Below, piece by piece: positions 29,601 through 39,830 of a stretch of 64,000 bases of DNA. Below the pieces are notes generated by a model. The model worked only from the letters and a program-made list of their open reading frames with translations, did not search any database and was not told the DNA's origin. Location of the stretch: contig NW_003101650.1 in assembly GCF_000003855.2 (NCBI RefSeq), positions 287,179 through 351,178 of the forward strand, given 5' to 3'. The position numbers were made by a program, and so were the translations under genes. How positions within the stretch are numbered: the first letter of the stretch is position 1; every line of letters begins with the position of its first letter. Source of the DNA: Blastomyces gilchristii SLH14081 (lineage: Eukaryota > Ascomycota > Eurotiomycetes > Onygenales > Ajellomycetaceae).

Positions 29601-32183
29601 AGTCATGGCGCCGGCGCTATGAGGAGGAGCTACTCATTCAGCTTCTCACCTCGTCTGAGACTGATGTCAAAATCAATAGCACTACTGCAACAATAGCCAC
29701 CTCGTTAGGAATTTCCCTCACAGCCGAAGTGGTTGCACCACCCCCTCCGTCGGAACCACCTAAGAAGAAGGTCAAGTCATCGGATCAGAATGGTTCCGCT
29801 CCTGGAACTAGTACCCCAGCCGAACCCGCTCCTGCTCCGAGAAAGAAGGTGGTTGATAAGCCCGCTGAGCCCCCTCCAATTGCCCCAGAGCCACCTAGGG
29901 TGAAAACTCTTCCATGTGCAGTATGCGACAAAATGGATCCCATGGGCGATCAGCATCTGTCCTGTCGCGACTGCCGTTTGACTGTTCATCGAGCCTGCTA
30001 TGGTGTAAGCCCTTCATGGAACTCGTCAAAATGGTTCTGCGATATGTGCTCGAATGACAGGAACCCCGCGATTTCAACGTCGTATGAATGCGTTTTATGC
30101 CCAGTTACGTATACTGAGCATGAGTTGATGGAGCCGCCCAAGGTTTCGCACAAGAAGAAAACAGACCGGGAGCGTGAAAAGGAGCGTCTGGAGAAAGAAA
30201 TGGTTGCCGAGGCTAGCAAGCTCTATAAAATACGGCAAAAGGAGGCTGGAAAACCAACGGGTCCGCGCGAGCCGCTCAAAAGAACTGCGGGTAACAATTG
30301 GGTTCATGTTACCTGTGCAGTCTGGGTGCCTGAAATCAAATTTGGAAATGCAAAGGAGCTGGAACCTGCTGAAGGGTTTGGGCTGATCCCTGCTGAAAGG
30401 TTCCAAGATAATTGCAAAATCTGCAAGACGCGACACGGCGCCTGCGTTTCCTGCCATAACACGACTTGCAATGCACGGTTTCATGTGGGATGTGCTCGTC
30501 AAGCGGGTTACACTTTCGGTTTCGACATTACCCCAGTCAAGAGCACCCGAAGGGATACTGTCAACACGATGAAATTGGGCGACGAGGTGGGTGCGGCTAC
30601 GCCTGCTATTTGGTGTCCTCAGCATCCGATTTCCACTATTGTCCATGAAATGAGCGAGCCTAGTGAGGTTGAGGGGTTGAATGCGCTACAACTCTATTGC
30701 CGGACTTCCAAGCAAGCCGACCTCACACTCACGGGTACTGTCCGGAAAGCTGCGCATGTCCAACAATCCGTTGGAGTGTCGATTCAGAATGGTTTCCACC
30801 CGCCTAACCGACGAGTTTCCGTCAATGGAACTACCCCACACCACAACAGCAAGGATAACAGCCATGTCGCTTCAAGGCTGTCAACAGAACCCATCCATGG
30901 AAGCAGCTCCACTGGTCTGGTCAATGGCGATGCTGTAAACTCCGACCACAACAAAAAGTGTTTCAATTGCAATTCAACGTTCAGCCCGAAGTGGTGGACG
31001 GTCGAGTCGTCTTTGGAATTCTCCGCGGCTAGGGGTGAAAATCGCCTTATGATGAACGGTGTTGCCCCGAAGGATGGTCCTGGTTCGGCGTATTCCCACG
31101 CAACCCCAACCGCCAGCTCGCCTTTTCAAGCACCATCTGGTCATGTGGAAAAGTTGCCGCCCATTCCTATGATCAATGGGGATGTCCTTATGGTGGACGC
31201 AGACCGCCAAATTCCATCTACCCAAGACGCTCCACGAAGTTTCCCAAGACCTAGAGCACTACACGAATGCCATAAATGCCACGTTAGGAAGCAATCGATA
31301 TCACCGGTGGAGTCAGAAGTTCGTCCTTCCCCATACAGCGCTAAGCGGGATCCGAGCCTACCTGCTGCCCGTATTTCTGAGTTCCCTCACCACCAGTATT
31401 CGCCATCACCACACGCCCACCCGACACCGCACCCCCCAACTCTACCTATGCCTCCAATCGTACAGATGCACAGCCACGGCACTCCAGATTGGCGTCCGGA
31501 GTACGAACAACGGCCAGGAGATTATGGGCCACAGCTCATGCGCAATGGCATGCCGCCCGGTGGTCCTCCACCCAGCGGCCTTCAACCACTTGGACCACGA
31601 AATTTCCATGCCGGCCCTCCCCCCCAACCTCCGCAACATTTGAACGGCTACCACCCTTCGCTCCCACCCCACCACCAAGGTCATCCGCACGCCCCTCCTC
31701 CGCAACAGCACTATGGAAACGGCGTTCCACCTCCACCTCCGCATTCATACTCCGCTCACCAGAGTCCATATGGCCCGGTCCCCTTACCGCACCAAATGTG
31801 CATGGCCTCCACAACCCCACCAGCCAACTCCCTCCGCCCCCTCAAATCGGCCGTACAACGCAGCCGCCCCTTAACAACCCCACTTCACCGACCCCCTTAT
31901 TTCTCTCCGCCACATACATTAAACACCCTCCCTGCCAAATTCTCGCATGTTCTCAGTCGACCGGCCCATTGCACCAGGCCATCAGTCGCCCTCATCGACG
32001 CGCCATAGCCTTGACTCACCGCGCCCGGCCACCCCTGCAGCTGGAGATGAAAACATTTCACCATCGGCCAATGGATCTGCGAGGCCTAGTAGTTCCGGAC
32101 GTTTTCATAACACGAATGTACCAACGAGCGGAGCTGGATCTGGGGCTAGCGCGAGCCCGTCGCTGAAGAACCTACTATCATAA
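26673..32183 (+). CDS. snt2: Snt2-like BAH-PHD-SANT-ePHD chromatin protein
   Basis: Exons 26673-27450, 27570-28053 and 28153 onward. Order: Ser/Thr-rich N-terminus (1-220); BAH domain (about 258-400, from LNDHVYLVCEPPGEPYYLAR); PHD finger (CKKCSLYAAK...CAVCHSTYHMYCVRP, about 408-455); SANT domain (about 732-790, ...YYMWKKTPKGRQIW); a GATA-like CX2C...CX2C finger (832-880); extended PHD (1007-1246, CAVCDKMDPMGDQHLSCRDC to IWCPQHP); a second split GATA-like finger (CFNCNSTFSPKWW...CHKCHVRK); and a Pro/His-rich tail. This is the Snt2 architecture; the yeast protein binds Ecm5/Rpd3, and fungal homologues affect stress response and autophagy. The main frame ends at 32008 (1705 aa), but the reading that ends in a likely conserved ASASPSLKNLLS tail (stop 32183) is in another frame, reached through two shifts near 31797 and 31925. 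That tail is probably native and the shifts are sequence errors or real damage. Confidence 0.88.
28054..28152 (+). other. Stop-free 3n intron with ATT microsatellite
   Basis: Intron 2 of the Snt2-like gene (GTATGT...TACTAG, 99 bases) has a length divisible by three and no stop in frame. Retention would therefore insert 33 residues, with an Ile-rich hydrophobic run, into the middle of the first PHD finger between AAK and the DSVDCAVC segment. Splicing is inferred because it restores PHD spacing. Confidence 0.75.
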
Positions 32184-32990
32184 TAATGTTATCAGACTCG
32201 TTCGTGTGTCTCTGTATGTGATATGCATTTGGGTTAAAATTCCCTATTATTCCTCTTATTTTATTCCATTTATTGCATGGTGTTAACTCGCTAGGCATTA
32301 TTTGCCCCCCCCCCCCCCTCCTTTTTTTTTTTTTTTTCTTTCCTTCCTCTACTTTGGGTTTTTAGGAATAATCAACTCTCTTCTTTCTAGTGGCTTATAC
32401 TTATGTCTGAGCGAGCCACACTTGTAATGTGGACAGCAAAATAATCTTCTCATTACGTTAACCTTCCTTCCCTTCTCTAAGGAGGAGGACAGGCAATTTT
32501 ATTTTTTCCCTTCTTTTTTCCTTTTTCTGTTTTAAGGTGTTATCTTGGTCTAGCTGGATATAATGGGGGGATGGATATCATAGATTTGTTATCATTATGA
32601 GTAGTAAGTATTTGGAAAGAGATGATTTCCTGCTTTTCTCTTCTTCTCTTTTCTTTTCTTCTCTTCCCTCCTCTTTTCTGCTTGTGGTGGGTTTGGTGGC
32701 CAGGACGATGGATGGTTGATACTTAATCCACTTTTGCTCTTCTGCTCTCTTTTTTCACATTTCTTCCTTCTGTTCTGTATTACCTCTGGGTGTGTTAGTG
32801 CTAATAACGGAATAGAAGTCAGGGAAAATAAACAATTAAAGCTTGAGAATAAATAAGCTTTATGCTATATAAACCAAGCAAGCAACCCCCCCTTCTTCTC
32901 ATCTCCTTCTCCGTGAACCTTTTACGATATACAGAGAACTAAGTCTCTCGAACCCCTCGGTCCCCTGTTTAATATATATATATGTCCCCC
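32184..32990. other. Convergent intergenic region
   Basis: The 3' flank of the Snt2-like gene and of the HNH nuclease. T/C-rich with C and T homopolymers near 32306-32338. No gene seen. Confidence 0.6.
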
Positions 32991-33269
32991 TCAGCAAGTC
33001 CCCAGCATATCCATCAACGCTTGCTTTTCAGGATCGGTGATTGTCAAATTGTAGGCGGATTTGACTTTGACCCACATGCAGGCGTATGTGCAGTGGTAGG
33101 TCGCTGGGGTTGGGTTAGCATGGTTAAAAGGAGGAGGAGGGGAGGGCTCGCGGTGTGAGTGAAAGCAAACTTACGAAGAGGGGGTTTCCATTTATCTGGT
33201 CCTTTGTCGCCCTTTTCTTTGTTGACCTGTTGGTTTTGCAGGGTTAGAAGGGTCAATAATTCCCTCCCC

Positions 33270-33306
<37 letters not shown>

Positions 33307-33774
33307 AACCTTGCCCTGAACAGAAATCAACTGCGGATTCTCCATATCATTCGCAAAGTCCCGCCTCCGCTCCCTCGTCCACCCCGACGCCCCGCTCTTC
33401 CACGCATCACTAAGCGGCACCACATGGTCGATGTCCACATTGCTGGAGCTCGTCAACGTCACGCCGTCATAGGTACTATACCACGACCCCGATTTTGGGG
33501 AGCAGTTCTTGCCGACTGTTACGTTCATGCCGTCGCGCTTTAACACCGTCTCGCGGGTGTTGCAGGGGCCATTGATGGTGATCCAGTGCGGAAATTTAGT
33601 GCGGCTGTAGCCAGTCTGGGGCCCCTGCGGGGAGACGACCATTAACTCGAGGAGGCGGCTGGCTTCAGGTGGGCTGGGGATGTTGGGGGGATCGCGTTTA
33701 TGGAGGGGGATGGTGGAGGATGTGGTGAGGGCTGTGAGGGCTGCGAGAAGGAGGAAGACAGTGTGAGGGACCAT
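32991..33774 (-). CDS. Secreted HNH-family nuclease (DUF1524/GmrSD C-terminal type)
   Basis: Three exons (minus): 33774-33310, 33226-33175, 33103-32991; 209 residues, phases close. Residues 1-20 form a signal peptide (MVPHTVFLLLAALTALTTSS) and are followed by LHKRDPP, which contains a possible dibasic KR processing site. The catalytic motif is VDIDHVVPLSDAWKSG (Asp116, His117), then RRRDFANDMENPQLI, and GDKGPDKWKPP with a C-terminal YHCTYACMW. Paired Cys residues suggest disulphides in an extracellular protein. Family members are small secreted ββα-metal nucleases of fungi and bacteria, probably scavenging extracellular DNA. The first intron contains a 30-base homopolymer; the second acceptor at 33104 restores the THCTYAC-type motif. 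Substrate is inferred. Confidence 0.88.
33275..33304. repeat. 30-base homopolymer in intron 1 of the HNH nuclease
   Basis: A-run on the plus strand (T in the transcript), beginning five bases after the donor at 33309. The intron still has a good acceptor (ACAG) at 33227. Confidence 0.85.
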
Positions 33775-36349
33775 CTTGACTTTTTTCTTATTGTTGTTGG
33801 TGGTGGTGGTGGGGTGATTTACTACTACTGTCTACTATGGAGGAATAGGGGGAAGGAAAAAAAGGGGGGAGAGCGAGGAGGCAGGGGATGGTTTTGTCTT
33901 TTATATGTTTCTACATCTATACCCAATAATTCTTGCGCGGGATGGAGAGGGGGTTAGTTCCTTGGGGAATGTCGATATACCCCGATATACTCCTCATGGC
34001 ATGCATGGTATGGCATTGTTCCCGTGCAAGGCCTATCTCACTCAGGCTGTCTCAGCAAGCTCAGTTGCTGCTGGGAAAATATTGCGGTGTTACTTTTACC
34101 TACGCTGTAGTTAAGTTAACACTGAAACGATGATTAGTCAGTCTAGTATCAAATAGGTAGTTAATAAGCCAAATTAACTTGGGAACATTCTTAATTTATC
34201 CTATGCATTGTCAGAGAAGAAACAATTCCTGTTTATTAGTAACATGAGAATGAATTTGCTCTATACTCGATCTTGGAGTAACTTCCTTTGAGTAACTTAG
34301 TAGACTTGGCTGCTGGAACCAGGTATTTTCATGTTTCGTCTCATTTGATCTTGGGTCCCATACATTCCTTAGAATGATTGTCACCAAAACCTATCTATCA
34401 TTAGACAGATTTTATCTTGGTTCGTCCGGAGTAACTAGCTCGCATAAAGCCCACTTTTTAAAATTTGCTGGGGCTCTCATTGTAACGGTACCTAGTCCCC
34501 AGGGTCAGGTGCAGGCGAGTCACCGCTATAAGAATTGGCAAGGAACCAGGCCAGTCGTTGTTATATAAGTCTTTTCGGCCTAGGTGGTAAGAGACTTGGT
34601 GGCAGCTCGTAACTATGAGTCGAGACACTCATGATAGCTTCTGTATGAGCTTCATAATCTTCATGTAAGTTGCACGTAATTGAAATAAATGAGTTGATGC
34701 AGCTGTACTTTTTTACACATATGTAAATTTCATTAATGACTCTCATAGAGTCAAGAATATCTAGTGAATTATTAAAGTATACTTATATCTGTTCATAATG
34801 CACTAAGATTTGAGTTTACCAGCTCTTCAGATAGTGCAATTTAATAATTATATAGTGACTAGAAAACTTATCTTAATGTATCTTGAGGAAGTAGCTGTAG
34901 AATTTTATATAAGTTATATCAAAAAGTTGAAACACTCTTTTTTAAAATACGAAATTTTCTTGATTTCAAGAAGAAAAAAGTGTTAAATATTGATCCATTT
35001 AATATAAAAATTATATATATTTTTATTCTTCCTCTCTTTAACTACAATCTCTGATTATTCAGAAATCTCAAAGATGTATAATAATTGAAATTTGAAATTG
35101 AGTAAAATACCAATTTTTGAAAAATCTCAAAATCTTCTAAAATATAAATCATTTCTTCTCAGACTGGTTAGAATTGTTTCTGAGCATATAATCTTACTGA
35201 AATAGTCTTGATGTCATGCTGAATTTACTTGAATTTACTACAATCAAGTAGAACAGAATCTAAGTCTGCTATGATAAGTAGAGAGAGATTTAGAAATCAA
35301 ATTTATCTGCTCAACTTGATTGTACGCTCTTCTATAGATATTGTTACTGGATGTTTCTAGATAATGGAAAAACTTTCAACCAAACAACAAGCTAAGTAGC
35401 AGTTTGAAACTAAGAACACTAATCTAACTTGGTTAGATCTCGGAGATCTTGACCTTCTTATTTGTGCCCACCACCGCGAAGCTTCCACTAGCAGAGGCTT
35501 AACTTAAACCAACCGAACTTTCTCCCACGCGGCGTACAGCGTGAACCTCCCTAATGCAAGCCCACGTTCTGTAGAGGGAGATCTGGCGGGGCAGAAGAAG
35601 ATCAACAAAAGAAATAAAGAAAAGAAAAGAAAGCGGGAAGAAAAAGAACCCACGGCTCATTTTTCTTTGTTAGCCAGTCAACTTACTAGTAACTCACTAG
35701 GTAATGTAACTACAGAACGGAGTAACTATGTGTAACTAACTAACTTGATTGTTCACTGCTGGCCCCGTCTGAAGACTGCTCACAGCTACGCTAATAGGTG
35801 AATGCAAAGAGCATGTGCGGTGTGTGTCTGCTTGATATTGCCATCCTGTTAGAGATCCCGAGTTCGCGGCCTCTTCATCCTACCATGAGCTCTAAGTCGG
35901 CCCACGCCAGGGTTATTTGGAACGGCGTGGACAGTTTCAGGGTGTTGGTTGGTGGGAGTTATCTCAGGCGGTGCAGGTGGTGAAGCACACGGCAATAATT
36001 GGCTGTCCCCTGCACTGAGAAACGAATCATCATCAACGTTGGATTGGGTGGGCAGAGTCCTCCGTGCGCACTTCTCATCTATTCACGGAGCTGGTTGGAT
36101 TTCCATTTCGATTTGAGATAGTTATCCCGGACCTGTCTGGATATTTGATATTCTTGGTGGTTGAAGGTTGTTGATGTGTCCCCATCCATCCTATCCCAGT
36201 TAATTACCTAAATATCAAAGCCTCATCTCCACAACAGCTCTATCAGAAATTTCTCGTCGCGCGCGGGTTGCCTCCGATAACGGAGAAGAAAAGAGAAGCC
36301 ACCACAGTGCAAAGACCAAACCATCAGGACGGGAAATAAAGACGTATTC
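33775..36349. other. Intergenic with AT-rich island
   Basis: 33775-34130 is promoter-like DNA of the HNH gene. 34130-35430 is AT-rich and CpG-poor (see separate entry). 35430-36349 returns to moderate composition and holds no credible gene; short frames there lack features. Confidence 0.6.
34130..35430. repeat. AT-rich RIP-like island
   Basis: About 1.3 kb of AT-rich, stop-dense DNA with very few CpG, resembling the 61-64 kb island but less extreme. A less-mutated core at about 34480-34570 (with CCCCAGGGTCAGGTGCAGG) suggests a mosaic of old repeat and ordinary DNA. No transposase or reverse-transcriptase remnant could be read. Confidence 0.5.
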
Positions 36350-36834
36350 ATGAGCATTAAGCCCGAACACATAGATATCATCGCGACCCGCGCCAAGAAC
36401 CACGAGTACCGCCGCTACCTCTTGCCGTTGAGCGGCCGCCGCATCTGTCTGGTTCTACACCACCCACCCGCCCCATCTCGCGCATTGAGTATGTCGCACA
36501 CATCTCTCGCGGCAAGGTGCCCTGCCAAGTCCCGGAGGATGGCGGAATTGGCAATGCAGACTTCAATGCGGGCAAAAAGGTCTCGAAATACGCCTACGAA
36601 ATCCTGGATCTGTGGAGGCTGAAGCAACCCATCAGTCTGAAGCTGGCTATCTCGAATGGCCTTCTAAAGGGTCCGCCGCAGAAGTATTGTTGTGTACCCC
36701 TCGCGCTCCTGGAGAGCTGTCCGATGGACACACAGGAGCATATAATCTCGAGGGCGCCGCAAGAGACCCCTGTGGAAGGAGAGATGAAGGACTATGTTCT
36801 CCCGGAGGAATCCAAAGAAGCGCCCAGCTCCTAA
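36350..36834 (+). pseudogene. ASCH-domain protein, frameshifted
   Basis: The first frame (36350 on) gives MSIKPEHIDII...NHEYRRYLLPLSGRRI, the start of an ASCH (PUA-like RNA-binding) domain. The second part, from about 36470 to the stop at 36834, gives ISRIEYVAHISRGKVP, then PEDGGIGNADFNAGKKVSKY and EILDLWRLKQPISL, the rest of the domain. Between them (about 36440-36475) the expected β-strand WFYTTHPP is in the third frame, so two shifts separate the pieces. No GT-AG intron fits. ASCH proteins are small and thought to bind RNA. It faces the aaRS-like pseudogene tail to tail, about 206 bases away. Sequencing error cannot be excluded, but decay is favoured because the neighbour is also broken. 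Confidence 0.7.
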
Positions 36835-37040
36835 AATCACCAGATTATTCAGCTATTCGGGCGTGAAAGGCCAAGGCTAGAGGATTAATGGACTTTATGG
36901 GCTGATGGCCGGATCAACCATGTCCCAATCCGATGTTTGTTGAATTCGTCACAGGATAGAGACAAGTACGTTTTAAACACGTCACGCATGCATTTTAATG
37001 AAGGATATGGATCGAATTAATATCTAATACGTCGCTAAGC

Positions 37041-37440
37041 TTAATTGGTCGCTTCGACTAGCTGCATCCCCCGAGATAGCGGTTGCTTATCGATATAATC
37101 AATGGAATAGTTCCTAAAGAGCTTTTTTGGCTCCTCCATCCAACCGCGGACTTCCTCCCAGAGTACATTAAGTGCGCCGCGCCTTCGGTATTCATAAACG
37201 TGTCCGCATCCAAAATGTACCTACGACCAGCATCGCATAAATACTTATATCACCTTTCCTAACGTACAAACTCTTCGAGAGCTTACCTCCGTACGAGTCC
37301 AGAACTAGGGGAGAATAAACAAATAATCGGAGCTTTCCAGGACACTCGAGGAGCCGCCAAGTAAACTGTTCTTGGTAGGATCCTGCGTAGTCCGATCCGG
37401 TCCACATGATCCAGGACTTGTCTGGATCTTGACTGCAGAT
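37041..37440 (-). pseudogene. Class I aaRS-like gene, C-terminal fragment
   Basis: Minus strand, after a plausible acceptor TTCAG, the frame reads QDPDKSWIMWTGSDYAGSYQ..., then SPLVLDSYGGKLSKSLYVRKG. KLSKS is the second signature loop of class I aminoacyl-tRNA synthetases. The following YILDADTFMNTEGAAHLM lies in a second frame and LWEEVRGWMEEPKKLF...IDYIDKQ in a third, ending in TAA at 37041. At least two frameshifts are therefore present. It is read as the downstream half of the gene whose HIGN half is at 37986-38541, separated by LTR-like sequence. Confidence 0.65.
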
Positions 37441-37489
37441 CTGAACGTCTTAGACTGCGCAGAGCCGTCTTGAATTCGATAGATCTGAA

Positions 37490-37960
37490 GAGGAGGTCTT
37501 GGAGGATAACGTTGTTGTGTATGTTGATCTATCCAGTAATCACCAACAGGAGGTTATATCACGTGATGTGCTCCAATGTGAGAGAGGTTGAACGTGGTTG
37601 GTTGTTGTTATCTAACTAACTAGCAGCTAACTAGTGGAAGCTAAATTATGTGTGTGGGTCACGTGGGTTAGGGTTTGTGTAGTAGCTCCATGTTGGGGGT
37701 CCCGGGGGTTGATCGGCCCTTCTACCAGCAGTGCGCTGGTGGTGACTGAGCTCTTTTGCCAGTAGCCTACACCTCAGACGCTGCGCAGAAGATGTTGGCC
37801 GTTACGGCCGTTGCGGCTATTGGCTTTGGCGATCTCCCCAGATCACGTGACCAACCACTATATTAAGCTCTTTGTAGATAGATCTATCAATACAACCTTC
37901 AACTATCCTACAGAAGAATTCTCCAAAGCTAATCCCAAATAGACAATAAGCTAAACCAAA
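37490..37960. mobile_element. Solo-LTR-like insertion in the aaRS-like gene
   Basis: About 0.45 kb of sequence with no coding potential sits exactly between the two halves of the aaRS-like gene. It shares short words with the start of the AT-rich island near 61400: GGATAACGTTGTTGT and GTAATCACCAACA, plus a CACGTG context and GTGTAGTA. Composition (promoter-like, with a TTAAGC and a polypyrimidine end) fits a long terminal repeat. Exact ends and target-site duplication could not be fixed by eye; GAAGA occurs near both edges (37485 and 37915). No internal retrotransposon coding region is present. Confidence 0.5.
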
Positions 37961-37985
37961 TTGATCAAAACTAAAGTTACCAAAT

Positions 37986-38541
37986 CTATTCCTCTGGCGA
38001 TGGGTCTGAGTCCGCTGAGATAAGCAAACGCCGTGCTTGCCCTGGCGGACATGATGCTCGAATAACCAGCTTGTCTCTATCTGGGGACAATATGCGGACC
38101 GAGAACTTCATGCTGGGCCACGATAGTGCGGAGTACGGGAAATGCAACATTTGAGAGCCAGAGATATCCGACAGCCGGTCTAGCATCTTCACAAAGGGCG
38201 TTTTTGTTGCCTCAAAATCACCCGTGTGCCGGAGACTCTTTTGATATACGATTCCATTGATATCTATTCTCCTGCCCCGGAGACGGAGCGCTATCAACCT
38301 GCACGAATTTGGCCCTCACTTCACGCTTCAATTTCTTCTGTAGGGTAGTAGCAACGGTGAATCCCACAGCGAAGGTGGTTATGTTGCCGATGTGTGGACT
38401 TCAGTTTGACTGGGCGCCAATGTGGACAGCGATAGTTGGGCGGGAGCATTGGTCGTTCAGATATTTGATCAGGTGCTTCTTGAAATAATAATATGATCCG
38501 GCACCTAGTGGATGATGAGCCTCTCCATCGTGACGTATCAT
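37986..38541 (-). pseudogene. Class I aaRS-like gene, N-terminal fragment
   Basis: From ATG 38541 (minus): MIRHDGEAHHPLGAGSYYYF, then LIKYLNDQCSRPTIAVHIGAQSN, an in-frame TGA at 38403-38401, then in the same frame SPHIGNITTFAVGFTVATTL and LKREVRAKFVQVDSAPSPGQ. HIGN is the HIGH-type signature of class I synthetases. The next segment, INGIVYQKSLRHTGDFEATK...LDRLSDISG and on to the stop at 37986, is in another frame (shift near 38265-38280). The TGA is consistent with CGA-to-TGA, a C-to-T change at CpG. With the KLSKS fragment it forms a complete but broken family member. It resembles fungal class I (LysRS-I-like) proteins of unknown role; substrate unknown. Confidence 0.65.
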
Positions 38542-39830
38542 CTGGAACAACGAATGGTGTATGATTGGATGTGTATATGTATTTATCGTGAAGAATGTGA
38601 GAGGAGGAGAAGGATGAATTAGGAAGCTCTCCAATCAGCCCGAAAATATGAAAATATGAAAATATAGCCGCGCCTAACACTTCTTCCCAGTCACTTCCAT
38701 CTCCCTAAAATAAACAAACTCAGGCACGAAGAGAAGTGGATGGTTCATCCTTTATTATTGATATTACCTTATTTTATCCCTTCCGGAAGCCCGGACCTTT
38801 ATCTCAGGCAGCTGCTTCGGGCCGCCTACAGCCAAGTTCAGCATCCTGAGACAAGGGCAACTAGCAGGGGGTTAAATACTTCGTTACCTTGAGGGATGCG
38901 GCAAGAGATCCTTTCGCGCCAGTGTTGGAGGGGAGGCCGTTTGTATAGAGTAGAACACCAATTAAAATAGCACCCCAACATAGACTTCCTCATTGGTAAT
39001 CATATAACTTCAGAGGCTATTAAATAAAGTTTTATATCATATCGTGTGATTAAATGCGCGAGGTCGTGGTGAAATCGTTACGTTAAAAAACCATTTAAAA
39101 TCAATTTGGCCGCACCTAGTGCAGACCATGTCAACCCACGATAATATAACCAATCAATTGCTTGCTTGCTGCAATGACGCGGCGTTGGTCAGAAACGCAG
39201 AGCCATGATTGCGTTTGCGAGCTGTTGCATTGGAAGCGATTAATCATTCAAGCAAAGCAGTACAGCACCATTGGTTTCTGTCCGTTGGGCACAACATTGA
39301 TTTTAGTTTACGGGGTTTTCTGATCGGGGATTGGAGTGCTTGGTTGCTAACTTTCTCTTTAAATTTCTCCAACCAAGCTGGCCGTCTAGTTTGAAGAGTT
39401 ATGCCAGTTTTATTGAGTTACAGATGCGTTTATAATGGCCTGAAGAGTTGTATACCAAGCATGATTTGGGTACCAAGGAGTGCTTTTAGGGTAGCCAAAT
39501 ATGAATGGCTCGCCGCACAAGGAGTACATCCCTAAAGGTGTGATGAATTTACATGGGTTATTCCTTTGAGGCAACCGGCCAGCATGTCAAACGCGGAGCT
39601 AGCATTTTTTAACTAATAATATGAATAAGGACCGGAAAGGGACAACTCAGAATAACCTTGGAAGAATGCCTAGACCGATATCTCCTGTTAACCCAAACAT
39701 TTGCAACGAGGCTCCGAAGCCGAAAGTAACTTTTACCACTGCAAATCGATGGATATCCGATCCACCAGACACGGAACAGTATAGGAGAAACATAAGAATC
39801 AACCAAGACAACCGACAACCACGGGATACC
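38542..39830. other. Intergenic
   Basis: No gene seen. Moderately AT-rich with short frames lacking family features. The plus-strand frame at 39621-39923 is antisense to the PLC-like gene's last exon and downstream flank and is rejected as a gene. Confidence 0.6.

Noticed and set aside
31489..32166. Second plus-strand 225-codon frame overlapping the Snt2-like tail
   Set aside because: Not a separate gene; part of it is the shifted tail of the same protein, the rest a Pro/His-rich shadow.
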